A stretch of 64,000 bases of DNA. It comes from Branchiostoma belcheri (lineage: Eukaryota; Chordata; Leptocardii; Amphioxiformes; Branchiostomatidae). Of the stretch, positions 47,432 to 59,849 are shown piece after piece (within the stretch, counting starts at the first letter, position 1; each line of letters begins with the position of its first letter). The stretch is taken from contig NW_017803909.1 in the NCBI RefSeq assembly GCF_001625305.1, forward strand, positions 8,462,696-8,526,695, written 5' to 3'. The position numbers and the translations under genes are program-made. Below the pieces are notes generated by a model. That model was not told the origin of the DNA, did not search any database, and saw nothing but the letters and a program-made list of their open reading frames with translations.

Positions 47432-50072
47432 TCAGCGCCAACACGAGCGGAGAGCCTTGCGGCAGCGTGACAGGGCGGAGGCAGCTCCCCACAGCCGACG
47501 TTTCACCAGCTTCTTGACAGGGTGAGTCTGTGGCTGACTGTCGCCGTTCTCCTGTGTCTCCTCCTCACTGGGAATCTCCTGTTCGCTGATCAGGCCCTGC
47601 AGCGTGGCGAGCGGGAAGTCCTGTGGCTGGATCTTCAGCCGAACAGACTCCGCTGATCTGTTCAAGATATCGTACAGTTCAGACGTCGTCTTGTCGTGTA
47701 CAGGGAGGAAGTTCATGGCAACCAGTCGGCCGACTGGAAGGGGTCCGATGCTGCCTGCTGCTTGGCACACCACGTGGATTTTGCGCAGGGTCTCCTCTGA
47801 AGCACCAAACGGCTTCTCCAGGACCTCAGTAGCGAGGAGCAGGAACTCGAACTGTCCCAGCCTGTTCCGGTACAACACAAAGTCCTTGCACCTGGCAGGC
47901 TTGGGCGGAGGGGCAGGGGTGTTGTCGGTGGTCTTGTCTGTGTTGTCTCCACGGTGAAGCCTGGGTGGTTTAGGCGGTGGTGTACCGGTAACCACACCGC
48001 TAGCTGAGGGGACGGAGTCGGTCTGTTCTGTCAGCTGTTCCAACTCTGCCCTGATCTTCCGAACAGAAGGTCGGAGGCTGAAAAAAAAAGGACAAAATTA
48101 CGTTAATATGACGTTCTAGAAGCAGCTTATATATAATATCTGTTAAAATGGGCTGGAATCACTACAGATGGCCAGATGGCATTCGCCAATACTAGTATTT
48201 TTAAAAAGAAAAGTAAAAGACAACTCTAAACTTTTCTACGTTTGTAACCTTTGGGTATTAAAGTTGATTTGGTTACAGCTGGGCATGGTAAATGTAAGAA
48301 CATTGAAATCACCACTATGTAAGATAATGGTGCTTCTAAATTCACATTGTGTATCACTTGTCCATCCCCATAACCGCACGACGTCGTGTTCAAATCTTTG
48401 TCATCGCTAAGTACAACAGAATAGACCCATTCGACTTTCACGGACCGTATAAACTGCTTACGTCACAGGGGGGACATTTCGAAAGAACATCGTTCTAGAA
48501 CGATGACGTCGAACGCGGCTTGTGCTCGCGGTGTCCCCCCTGTCAGATCATTTTTTTACTAAAATGTAGGTAAGTGTCTTTTTTTTCTCTGTAATATATG
48601 CGGAAATGACAGGAAAACAGGCACCAACATTGTATGGTGGTAATCCGTACAACAATTTACTGTTATTTTGTGCTGTGACGTATGCAGTTTATGCGATCCG
48701 TGAAAAGAACTTTCGAAATGTCCCCCCTGTGACGTATGCAGTTTATGTGATCCGTGAAAGTCGAATGGGTCTTATTCACTGTATTGCCAATTCATTGAAA
48801 TTCTTTATGGCCTGAAAGGGGTTTGAATTCACGACCTGCTGAATGAAGGAGACACTCCATACCCAGCAGGTCATTGCTGCCGTACCTGATCGGAACTCTG
48901 TCGTCATCCGGTAGTGCATGTGAGGATGCCACACCGCTGATGTCTCCGTGAGACCGGCTGGCCAGGGCCTCGTACCCCCGGATCAGACTGCTCACGTTAG
49001 CTGATCTGGAGTGGCAACGTGTACAAAGTTGTTACAGCAATGTATGAACAAACGAATTGTTTAAACTGCAATCGTCGTTTGCCAATATTTCCCGTTGTCT
49101 TCCAGTCAAAGTGAGGTGGCTTCTGTGCTGAAGAGGTTCTGTAGGTGACTGACAAAATGTCATCAGGAAGAATGCAGAAACCCACTTTGTGAACCCCCAA
49201 CCCTAAACACATAAAGTGAGTTTTCATCAAAATATGGCAGGAGAACACAGCTTATATCGGCTTCTGTCTTTATAGATATGGGATCCTCTCTCCTCTCAGT
49301 TCTAACTGTTCTGAACATTGTTAGTTAAACCCGACTAAAGAGTTCTTACTCGCTAAACGAGCTGACTGCATCTCCCTCTTGCCCGGGCTATGTGAGAGAA
49401 GCAACACAAGGCAATATGAACAACAAAACAAACAAACAAACAAACAAATAAACAAGCAAATAAACCAGAGCAAAGCAACAGAGTTAACATGGAAAATTCG
49501 ATAGAACAAAGGGGATTTATTAGAGCGAGCGCAATATGTACATCGGAAGTGTAAGAGGAGAGTAAATCTGTAGAGTCGGGCCACCGTAAATTCTATGCAC
49601 TGCATTTTACCGTCTATCTACTCAAACCCGATGGTTTAACGACACTTCTGCAAACCCAAAATTACTAGCAGAGGACTGTGGGAAGCATGAAAAAGATAAC
49701 ACTTCTAACTGGCCATAACTGTTGTCAAATGCTATCTTACCTTCACCGTCCCCTCATCACACTCACGGGTCAGTTTTCCCAGGGACGACTGGACGAGCAA
49801 GCTCAAATCACATCCCTGACAATACAGTGAGCAGGAATGGGAACATAAGTTTAGGGTAAGATTACATATAAGAACAACAAAATAAAACAATATAGGATCC
49901 ACATTTACATGTCGATATGCCTAAAGAAGCAAGGGCTTTAAATTAAAGTTTTGAGAAATATGAGAGTTGCCGCCTTACGGTGGAAAGCTGTAACGAAATC
50001 ACTTACCTCAAACTGACTCCCAATAGTACTCAAGTCGTACTCGGTCTTCACTTTTCGAAGTGTCGACATCAT
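47432..50072 (-). CDS. Unrecognised five-exon gene, 314-residue protein with SH3-ligand motifs
   Basis: Exons (5' to 3', minus): 50072-50007, 49815-49741, 49387-49350, 49005-48886, 48077-47432. Junctions: GAG|GTAAGT, AAG|GTAAGA, GA|GTAAGA, AG|GTACGG; acceptors end CAG, TAG, CAG, CAG. All phases agree, including a 38-base micro-exon, giving 945 coding bases. The protein starts MMSTLRKVKTEYDLSTIGSQ. The first third is polar; then come RPSVRKIRAELEQLTEQ (short helix), two PxxPxR-type SH3 ligands PPPKPPRL and PPPKPARC, a compact folded-looking region (FVLYRNRLGQFEFLLLATEV to SELYDILNR), an acidic PSEEETQE stretch, and a basic Cys/Arg-rich tail ending CRKALRSCWR. I recognise no family. It could be a signalling adaptor (inference). 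A MITE occupies the last intron. Confidence 0.75.
48421..48775. mobile_element. MITE with ~65 bp inverted ends in an intron of the unrecognised gene
   Basis: Left end AGACCCATTCGACTTTCACG, right end its inverse; both continue through TACGTCACAGGGGGGACATT. The right end block is also repeated in tandem at 48675-48710. Confidence 0.85.
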
Positions 50073-50602
50073 GTCTTTGTTTCCTTCTGTGCGGTAGACA
50101 ATGTCCACTCTCAGAAGGCCTCAGAACAATACAAGCCAACAGAGGTCTGCAAATGAACAATGGGAGAAAGTAAAGTACAACGTAAAGTGACTAAGCTGGA
50201 GTCGAGAGCGGGATGTCGATTATCAAGTGTCTCCCCTTCTGAAGATAGATTATCAAATGAAAAGTGAATACAAGTAACGTTACATGTATCTTCAATTGTC
50301 GTGTGCACGGCAAGGCGTTTGTATACACAACAAACTAAAAGATCTTACAGACACCAAGTAGACTTACTAAACTGCCTTCCTGTAGTGCGAAAATGCGCTT
50401 ACAAACGATAATGACCTTGACAAGTTCAACTTATGTGACCTTTGCGACAACCAGGTTGGTTACAATCCTACGAAATTTCGTGCTTCATTTAGCCATATAT
50501 GAACCGTTTAGACGAATTAACTGCCCTACTAACATATAAAATAACACTTATTACGTAAGATAGTCAAGTCAATCTATATATGACTGGGATTGGCAAATTT
50601 AG

Positions 50603-50885
50603 GCCAAAAGTTTACCTAAAACAGAAGAGAGAAAACTTTCCTGACCTTGTTCGCAAGTACGAAACCTGTCGAATGTGTAGAATTCGAACCCGTGTCCATG
50701 GCAACCGGATAAACAACCATGATGTTCGTTGTGACGTGTTTCCATCGTCACCCGGTGTTCGAACTCTGTTGTTTACCAGGTTGCCATGGACACAAGTTCG
50801 AATTCTACCGTGACATTCGACAGGTTTCGTACTCGCGAACAAGGTCAGGAAAGTTTGTCTCCTCTTTTTTAGGTAAACATTTGGC
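50603..50885. repeat. Long fold-back element, ~125 bp arms
   Basis: Left arm from GCCAAAAGTTTACCTA through CCTGACCTTGTTCGC to TGTCCATGGCAACC; the right arm is the inverse. Short centre of about 35 bases. Confidence 0.85.
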
Positions 50886-51000
50886 ATAAAGATCTAAATC
50901 TCAGTTATGTATTACGTATAAGGTGTTAATCATGTCTAAGTAGGGGAATTTGCTTGTCCAAAACTGTTCATATCTGGCAAAATGAAGCACGAAATTTCAT

Positions 51001-51440
51001 AGGAACCATAAATAGCTATTCCTATTCCTACACTGATTTTTTTTACTTTTGACACCCCGAAGAGGGGCTAGTTTTGCCTACTTAGTAATACACCAGAGGG
51101 AGTATACGTGCTCAGTCATAGTATAAAAGTCGATGCACTGGAAGCAGAAAACTTGTCAAGTGCGCACTGCGATTTTCACATTTTCCGCCAGGGGTCGTAA
51201 CTGCACTGCTACTTTCCCTGCTTCCTCAGTGATCTGGCACCTTTGCTGGAATATATTTCTTTGTTCTCGATTTCATTAAACGTATGAGTTTACTTTCGTT
51301 TACCCAAGGACATTAGTAGGTTACCTATTTCTTCCCTGTGTTGGAGTTGAAGAAGACTATTAAGTGCCATGTATAGAGATTGTTTGTTACCCTCCCCTTT
51401 TGGAGGAAAGTGACTAACTTCGGAACACAGGCATGCACGC
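51001..51440. repeat. Dispersed ~440 bp repeat, intact copy (empty site)
   Basis: Partner of 45449-46795 without the insertion. Confidence 0.85.
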
Positions 51441-52265
51441 ACCCAATCCTTATACCTGAACACAGAACAGTAGCCCAGTGCGAAAACACACAGTACGGTG
51501 CAGCTTACAGGGCTTGGGTTACCAGCGCTATCTGTGTGGCGGCCAGGACACTTCTCTAAAACCCATCAATTTTGCTAATGCTGTCACGAAAAGACTGAGA
51601 AACTTTGAAGCTGTGTACTGCGCCCGAACTCAAGTCTCACGATATTCCCAAAACTTCAACCTCCGCGGATATTCCTCAGATGTCCCTGGGATGGAGAAAA
51701 GAGCCTGGTTGCTGGTATTTTGCTGGAATGTTTGTTGGTTTAATACTGTAACATGTACATGATGTACAACGCAGAAGACACGTAAATGTGTAGTATATCT
51801 GGGGTGTCTTCGGTCAAAGATCACTTACTGTACTTGTACTTGAGTAGGTCTCCTCATCTCTGTGAGTGGACTGCGTCAAAGTCGTCCCTCCGGTCAAAGA
51901 TTACACCAACACAAATAGCTGCCTGTGTTTTGATACTTCTACTGGCACCGCAATTTCTAGAGTAGTAGAGGGCTAGTCAGTTAAAACTAGCTCCTCAGTT
52001 TCCTTAGTACAAAGCAACTGGTGTGCGGTACTACGGACGAATATTATCATTATCATAAGTTAAGATATCGTTCTTTTGTGTGTCAACATCTACAAATGGC
52101 TAGCTGACTCTGATCTCCAATCAGATTTACTGGTGGCATGACATATCAGTGAGTACAGATCTTGGGAAGTCATCCGTACGTATTTGGCCAATTTGAGTTA
52201 ATATTTCTTCCCAAAGCAGTCAGATTCGGGTTCCGAACACAACAAGTCTTTCCTGTCAGCTGGGC

Positions 52266-52489
52266 ACCTAGCCTCTACCAGGCTTCGGGAGGCGGCTGGA
52301 AAGAGTAGAAATCGTTCAAATAGAGAGATAACATACCGAGGGAGAATTGGTCCGCCAGAGAGTACATTTTGCCGGGAGAGGCAAACTGTTCTCTCCCAGC
52401 AGACCAACTCCCTCGGCATGTTATCTCTCTATTTGGCCGATTTCTACTCTTTCCAACCGCCTCCCGAAGCCTGGCAGAGGCTACTGGAC
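52266..52489. repeat. Fold-back element, ~100 bp arms
   Basis: Left arm CTAGCCTCTACCAGGCTTCG ... ATAGAGAGATAACATACC; the right arm is the inverse ending CCTGGCAGAGGCTACTGG. Almost no spacer. Confidence 0.85.
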
Positions 52490-53614
52490 ACCCACTAGTG
52501 CACTCCATCAGAAAAAAAGGTCCAGGAAAGAAAGGGCGCGAGGTCAACAGGAAAATAGACAGTTCCAATGACACAGTCAGCAGGGCAGTTTTGTTCGTGC
52601 CCAGTGACAGGTCCGACTTTCCATGGCAGGTTCTCTGTCTTTGTCCCACGGAACAGAAGGCATCTGAGCTCATTCAGGACACTAGCTGGGTTGAACCAAG
52701 GATGATTGAACGTCCTTGGTTTAATGCAACGAAGCAAGCGATGACTAAATAAACGGTGAATAAAGAACTGCCCTACATACGTACACCTACCAGCGCTCAG
52801 TCCTTTTTGGCAAGCCGCTTCAAGCATATATACTTGTACACATTATTAATTTCAGCACACTTTCTGATAATGCTAAACAACTTATAGTTCTTCGCGGCAG
52901 TTTGGTTTGTTCGAATGACATTAACTGTGAAATTATGTTAGCCGCGGAAAATTACATCACAGAAACGCTTCTAGTTGTATGTGTCCTGCTATGCTTTCCT
53001 TCTCTTCTGGGATGGGAGGTTTGACTCATGCTATCCATAGTTTTTTCAAACGTCTTTCAAATGTCTTTTCTCCATTGTAAAAGTGGCTACGCGAATATAA
53101 GTTGTACCTAACTTGAGTTCGCAGTCACTTAGTCCATGTTCTTTTAGTTGTATTCACCACTGTGCTTCTGAATAATAAAAAAAGAACTTAGGTCTGGTGT
53201 CACTGTTTTTTTTGCCTATTGATTTCTATCTATCTATCTATCTGCATTTGCACAGACTTAGATTGACTGAGCTCAGAAAGAAATGAAGTATAATATTTCT
53301 ATCTAACCAAGGAGCTTGAAATACTAGTAGAAGGATTCTTGATCTAACGTAAGATGAGTACCCGTTATCAAGGACATTACAGCGATATGCTTATCCTTTA
53401 ATACTGAATTTCCGTCTGCAAACTTTGTATTTTAACTCGCTCTAATTGGATAGAGAACTGCTATGGAACTGAACAGTAAGAGTTTGTACATGTGCAATAC
53501 TGGCGAAGGTACATATATGAACCAAATTTTTTCTTGTGTTTGAGCGAACATTTGAAAGTAACCTTTAGCAGACTGCAGTAGCCGTTTTTCTAGGCCTATT
53601 CTCTCTAGGTTAGG

Positions 53615-53820
53615 CAGCCCTACTCTCCAAGCAGAGATTTGGGTGTTGGCTTATTTTTGGCGTGTTTTTAGGCTTTTTAGTCGGGGTTTCATTTTCTGGA
53701 ATTCTTTTTATGCCAAATTCCAGTGGAAATAAGAACCCCCATAAAAAATCTAAAAACACGCCAAAAAAAGGAAGCCAAAACCCATGGAAACTTCTGCTTG
53801 GAGAGTAAAGGCAGCCCAAA
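53615..53820. repeat. Fold-back element, ~60 bp arms
   Basis: GGCAGCCCTACTCTCCAAGC ... GGCGTGTTTTTAG and inverse CTAAAAACACGCC ... GCTTGGAGAGTAAAGGCAGC. Confidence 0.85.
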
Positions 53821-53873
53821 GAAGAAGCACTATGATGGCCCCAACGCAAATGAGTTTTCCTGCTTATTTCATA

Positions 53874-54066
53874 GCCTCCGTAGCAGGCTTATAGAAGTGG
53901 GGGATTTGGTGGTCTTCGGCTGTTTTCTGATTAGCCCTGTTATAAAAACAGGGGTAATTCAACCAGCCCGGCTATGTTGTCTATATGCAATCAGAAAATA
54001 GCACAAAAGGCTCCCAAAGATGCTGAAGACCCCCAAACCCCCAGCTTTTGGCATGCTATGGAGGCT
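53874..54066. repeat. Fold-back element adjoining the previous one
   Basis: AGCCTCCGTAGCAGGCTTAT ... TTTCTGATTAG with imperfect inverse AATCAGAAAATAG ... GCATGCTATGGAGGCT. Confidence 0.75.
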
Positions 54067-57000
54067 ACTTATTTCAGACACCTGTCTACCCTGTATTTAT
54101 GACCGACCCTGTCAGATAGTGGAAAACCCGATTTTCACCCCAATTTCCTGGCTGAGTAGCTGCAGAGAAAAGACAGCCCTATCACAGTATCAGCCCTCTG
54201 GGTCTCTGAAGAGCGGGTTGAAAAAGCGCCAGCGAGAAATTCACGATGAATAAAACGGTAAATTCACAAAAGCTCTAAATATTTTACGGAGGTACAAGAC
54301 CTCCAGTTTCTTGTTCCGCTTTCATTCTTTTAGTCTCTGCCCGTAAATTGCATTTTTTTTTATTCAGAGAAACAATAATACAAAGAAACTGAAGGACGAA
54401 GACAAAGTGGCGACCTACTCAAATTGTGCAAAACATATTTTCTAGCCGCCACGTGTACATTGAAAATGAAATTAATGTTTGACAAGTCACTAAGAAAATA
54501 ATAATACACATAAAACCAATCATTACAATGTAGCTTTGGTGAACATGAGTCCAACCTCCTCCCCCATGGAAGAAAGTATAAAGAACACGGACAACTAAAA
54601 CGTTTTGTTGATATGATGAATTCCTGTGTGGCTAACATAATTTTGCAGTTGATATTACAAGATCTGAGCAAACTATCAAGTAGACTTCTTATTATAGAAT
54701 ATTTGGTTCTGCCTGTGAATTACAGGTGTATTACAGATGTATCCCAATGTGTTAGGCCATACCAATTTAATTGTTGGTTATAGGATTAGCTTCTTCATTT
54801 CTTTCTGATTTGCAAAAAAAAAAAAAAAAAAGGATTCTGGTTCTGAATCAACTCAAACATTCTCATATTTTGCTCCCAACAGTTGAGGAAAGTCCTTGTC
54901 TTCATAGTTGTTACAGTTTTTCCATCTATTAATACATTGGTTTGATATAGGTTTTTGAACAAGGTTCGCAAAAGAAGGATCAAGAAGGTATACCTGGCTG
55001 CCCCCCTCCCACCCTGACTTCACGTGCGACGTACCCTGTAAGACCCAGCTTCTCGCTACAAGATAAGGGCCTTGGGTCAAGAATGGCACAACAAGCTCTT
55101 CAAATCCTCCGTAAGACTTTAATGACATGTTTTCTACTACAGCACTGGCTTTCTGTACACCCAGAAGGAAAGAGCACACACTGTTTATGCTATTTGATAA
55201 TGACAGATGTGTTAAGAGGGTGTTACCTTACTTCCTGCAAACCTTAACTCAGGAACATGTGTGGTCCACAGGGTACAAATATTTTTGCGATCACGCAGCT
55301 CAAAATTAAAAGGTTCTCAGATTCAATCTGAAGCACACTTTCCTTCCACTCATAACATACAAGATGATGAAATATGAAGAACATTTCTGGAGATGCACTC
55401 TGGGCACATAAAATGTGCATATAAATGTTGGTAATGTTACATTCACGAGTTATCAACATAACACACAACAAAGGACAGAATACTTCTTGACTCCCTCTTC
55501 CATTTCCCATTTTAAGTTTTGTACACCTTTTGAACACTGTATATTAGCATTTCAAAATTAATTCTTTCAGTGTCTTTTCAAATGCTGCCCTATGACAGTT
55601 CAGTCAGAAATGCAGTAGCCTGGTTTGGGTGCTTTTCTAGAGCTATATTTGGATCTATCTACATTTTCCATGGGAAAAATCACAGAGGGAGTTACTGTAC
55701 TTGAACCTGTTGCCCCCCTCCCCCTTACAATGTTTTGTCTATAATGTGGTTGTAATAGCTTCCTTTGGGTCAACAGTACTGATAACAAAAAGCGCATACA
55801 GCAATCACAAATGATGCTGATTCTTTTCTGCTCTCCAAGAAAAAGCACTCCTGGCTTTGAACACATTACTGAGAATAAGATAAGGCCACAACAGTTTTGT
55901 AAGTTATCATGAAAGTTCATCTGTGTTGGTAGTTACACGTTTAGAGTTAAAACTTTTGGTCCAACACAAAAATTCTCTAAATTTTGTAAGTTGGTTGTTG
56001 AAAAAAAAATCTTTCCTCCAAGAAACCCAAACCATGACTTGGGGCAATCACTCTCTAACCTGACAAGGAAAATTTGACTACTCCCACAAACTGCAATCTT
56101 TTTTCTTTATTCATCAAATTACATGAAATGACCTTGCAATAGACGGCATAACTGAAGGTCAAACTTGCCCCCCCCCCACCATCACAGCTACTTGTACATT
56201 TAATGTAAAACTTACTGACCATGCATACATTGTGTAGAAACAACAAAAAGGGGCAAAGAACAAAATGACAACAGAGCTTTCATACAAAGAAACAAACTGT
56301 AGTATACTTTGACAGTCACTCCATGAAACTGTACATGTTGTATGCATAAACGAGCGTACTCTCTCCTCTAGTTCTGTTTTTATATTGTTTTTTCTTTTCG
56401 TTCACTATAATTTTAAAAAATCCTGAAGTCAAGGAACAAAATTGGAGTCGATTTATGACTGACACAAAACTGCCAACTTTGTACTTAACACATTGGAATT
56501 AGTTCATCAGAACATGTCTAAGACTATGGTATTCAGTCATTTATTTACCAACAAGAAAGACCCCACTCCACATAATATCAGTAAAACTTACAACTATTCA
56601 TAGAGCCTTATGTCTGTGTGCTTCCACTTAATTCTTCAAAGAAAGAACTTGAAAACAACTGAAAGTGGATCATGATGTGGCATCGCATTGGGCTGGCTGA
56701 ACTACTGACAACAGTACAAAACACAGTACCAGATTTTCAATGGCCAAACGGCAGATCTTTCTGATGTTTCACGCATGTCTTCTATTTGTTTTGTGTCCCT
56801 AGTATATATGTTGACCTCGTACAAAAATATCAAAATTTGACATCACTACAGTGACTATTGAATGCATGGTACATGAAGGTGCAAAGTGGAGAACACTACA
56901 GTTTCTGACACATGAACGATACCAGTGACTGCATATCTATAGGACATTCTGTATATGTAAAAGGAGCATCTAACTCTTAAGTACAGACTCTCAAAAATAT

Positions 57001-57380
57001 CACCTTTAAAGGCTTATTCAAACAACACCTGTGTAGTCTAACTTGTAAATAACACATTTTTTTAAACATTAACTTGGATACATAATAAACTGAACAAAAG
57101 AGAACTGAAGATATCTGTACAATGGATTTATATGATACTACTGAAACTACTACTTCAAGAGAAGTCTGGACAATCTGTGCACTGGTAAAATGAACAGTAT
57201 GTATGATTTGTATTTTATCAATTTTCTTAATGTCAGAGTTATGATCTCCCTACATGAAAGCTGTAGAGAAAAAAAAACTCTGACCTGTTGCTCCCCAATA
57301 GGATTCACGTAGTGAACCGAACGAAAATGTCAACCTCTGAAGCAGTCCAAAGGAATACTGACTGAAACGTTGGAATGTCT
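54067..57380. other. Spacer 3' of the HKS-rich exon
   Basis: Contains one partial family 1 MITE. The stretch 55000-57300 may be long 3' untranslated sequence of the gene ending at 57381; nothing else recognised. Confidence 0.4.
54755..54945. mobile_element. Family 1 MITE, partial copy
   Basis: Left half only, starting GGCCATACCAATTTAATT after TTA and running through the A-rich tract to the CATTGGTTTGATA core. Confidence 0.7.
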
Positions 57381-57658
57381 TTAGTGTCTGCGCTGTTTCT
57401 TGGCGCTGCTGCCCCGCCCGCCACTGTCGTTCCGCTGTCGCTTGTGCGAGGACGACTTGTGAGGAGACTTGTGGTGGTGCGAGGAGGACTTGTGTGAGGA
57501 GGACTTGTGAGGAGACTTGTGAGGAGATTTGTGGGGGGATGGCTTGTGCCTGCCGCCGCCACCGCCGCCCTTGCTGGAGGACTTGCTGTGGGAAGTCTGC
57601 CTGTTGCGCCCGCTGCGCGGTCGCTCTTCCTCGTCCTCGTATCTCGACTCACGATCGG
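57381..57658 (-). CDS. Last coding exon of an unrecognised Ser/His/Lys-rich protein
   Basis: The exon opens after TTCCTCTCAG and reads 92 codons to TAA at 57383-57381. It encodes an acidic/basic start (DRESRYEDEEERPRSGRNRQ), a run of six glycines, about seven HKSPHKS/HKSSSHK units, and a bipartite-like basic end KRQRNDSGG then AKKQRRH. Such tails are common in nuclear RNA-processing and chromatin proteins, where they serve as nuclear localisation and condensate-forming regions; that role is inference. The upstream exons must lie at higher coordinates but I could not find them. GC content is far above the flanking AT-rich sequence, which supports a real exon. Confidence 0.7.
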
Positions 57659-57738
57659 CTGAGAGGAAGCAAAAAAACAAACACGATTGTTCATCTCCAT
57701 ATGCAACAATAATATAAAACACGATATGAAAGATGATT

Positions 57739-57801
57739 GGTCCCCTCGTATCTCGACTCACGATCGGCTGAGAGGAAACAGGAAAACAAACACGATTTTT
57801 A
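57739..57801 (-). repeat. Duplicated copy of the 3' splice site of the preceding exon
   Basis: About 60 bases repeat 57639-57697: the end of the intron (AATCGTGTTTG and CCTCTCAG) plus the first ~26 bases of the exon (CCGATCGTGAGTCGAG). The copy has lost the rest of the exon. It leaves two competing acceptors about 100 bases apart. Confidence 0.75.
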
Positions 57802-57947
57802 GTAAAACGTTGAACTTTACTCCAACATACAACTGTAGATCAAATTTTTAGTGACTAATGTCGCCTTAATCAGGATAATTAATGACCAATCACTTCACAA
57901 TGTGAGTTATGGTTTACAAACATGTAACCTTATTCTTTTGGGTAAGT

Positions 57948-58021
57948 CCAATTTCTAGTGTTGGATATTGTATTTCAAACTTGTTTCATAATGAGTTCTA
58001 CCAACACAGATAAAGTTTCAA
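57948..58021. repeat. Copy of the right end of the 16.5 kb fold-back family
   Basis: GTCCAATTTCTAGTGTTGGA followed by TTCATAATGAG and CCAACACAGAT, matching 16676-16755. Confidence 0.65.
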
Positions 58022-58891
58022 GATAAAACACGATTGATGATGTTGATCTCCATATTCGACAACTTTATCCATATTCAACAACATTATAAAACACCATATA
58101 AAAGACCAGTCATTTCAATTTCAATGGGATTTCAATTTAAAAACTTAAATCAACTGTCAGGTCCAAATATCTGTATGAAGTATAAAGCCAGGTAAAGGTT
58201 ATTAATATGACACAGATCAATATACAACAAACAGAAGTAAGCACTTTAAATCAAAAGATAAAACTTAACTGTAATACCAGTTAAAATCTTGCCAATCAAT
58301 AATATTCCTATCGTTAATACTTAGTCTAATAAAAAAAAATCTATTCACATTTGAGTTATTCTGTTCAGAAACCAACCAACCAATGCCAGTGACAGGTGAG
58401 TGAAAAGATTTGCGGGGTAAGAAATGCCTTTGTAGGTCAAATACTCCACCATGATTGGTCCCCATGGCCATCCTGCCAGAACAGAACACAAATGAAATTC
58501 CTCCTAACTCCTACTGAAGTAGGTTTGTTTGCATGTTAGGGACTAAACAAGGCCATTGACACTTTGGATACAGGAGTGCAAATACAGTACGGGGCTGGGG
58601 AAAACCTGTGTAAGCAGCTTGTTTGGACTGGGGAGACTCCCCGACATTCTGAAAACACATGTTCTCTGCAAGAAGCACAAACAGCATGTTCTGTAAATGT
58701 CAGCCCATCATGGGGGAGGGGGGCCACGAAAGGTCAAGTTGACTGCAAGGTCAGACAGTCGTTATCTCCTTGAGTGAGCACGTCTAGGGAAGGGAAAGTA
58801 CTAGTAGCTTATCCTTATCTCTGCTGCCTAAATAAACCCATGAACAATATGAATTTAGTGCTATAAGCAGCTACCCTAGCTGGCAAAAGGT

Positions 58892-59111
58892 TACTGTAAT
58901 TCACTTAATGTTCAAAGTAGCAAAATTTCACAGTCTTGAGAAAAATAGACATGTTCAAGGAACTATAAATAATAATATTATTTATGGTGTCGACAGGTGC
59001 AGAAAAAAGAAAGTCCAGGAATTATTTGTTAAATGTAATGATAAGTTCACGGTATAGAAGTGGCAGTGAAAACAGTTAACAGTACAGTGAAAAAAATCAG
59101 GAATTACAGTA
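58892..59111. mobile_element. Short MITE with TACTGTAATTC ends, copy 2
   Basis: Same ends and internal GTCCAGGAATTATTTGTTAA block as 9841-10052. Confidence 0.75.
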
Positions 59112-59581
59112 TAGATGTACACTGCACAAGTATGGCACCTAAAATTTCTGAGAAACTAGTATTGGTGAAATGTCTGGTCCTATGTAGTATGAGGGATACT
59201 GGTACACATACAACATGTAATTTCTGAAGAGAAATGGTTAGGACACTTAACAGTATAAGCATTGCCCCTATTTAGTACATGTACTATCGCTGCTGTACTA
59301 TCATTTAGCTAACTTGGTATGTTGATCTACTGTGGAGCAAAAACTTTCTGTTTTTATTTTCTAATTTGGTTCCGGACTGCACACATCAACAATAAACAAA
59401 AAGAGCTTCTTATTAGCAAAGACAGGTTAGATTTGGTAATAGCATCACCCCTTGTCTTATCTTCCGGATTAAGTAAAGACTAACCCAAATAAACACACTC
59501 AAAAAAGCATTTCAGGAAGTATTTTGTGACAGTCTGGCCTACTTAAGTGAACATCTACATGTAAATTTTCAATTCCACTAG

Positions 59582-59776
59582 CGTTCCACTAGGTTCTCCA
59601 CTAGCTCACACAACTTCACCGTCCAAATTCCTTGTTCGAAATCTTTTTACAGTGACAGTTTCTTTTCCCGCACAGCCAAGCTTTGGAATTCCCTCCCTGA
59701 CAAGTGTTTCCCACCAACCTACATGTACAATCTACAGGCTTTCAACTCAAACGTTCACCGCCATCTCTTGACATAG
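59582..59776 (+). mobile_element. Non-LTR retrotransposon ORF2 C-terminal remnant
   Basis: Sixty-four codons ending in TAG carry the typical C-terminal signature of Jockey/CR1/RTE-type ORF2 proteins: RSTRFST near the start, FFSRTAKLWNSLPDKCFPP in the middle and LQAFNSNVHRHLLT at the end. A short untranslated tail follows and ends in an A-rich stretch near 59850. The reverse transcriptase itself is missing, as expected for a 5'-truncated copy. Confidence 0.8.
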
Positions 59777-59849
59777 CCATTTTTCTCTTATCTTTCTAGT
59801 TCAATGCCGAGAAGTGGTCGTATAGGCCTTGCATTGAACCACTCCGTTA

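Noticed and set aside
47604..47957. 117-codon plus-strand frame
   Set aside because: Antisense shadow of the last exon of the unrecognised five-exon gene.
48790..48880. tRNA-like segment on the minus strand beside an exon of the unrecognised gene
   Set aside because: Only a B-box-like GAATTCAAACCCC and a partial hairpin; probably a SINE fragment, too weak to call.
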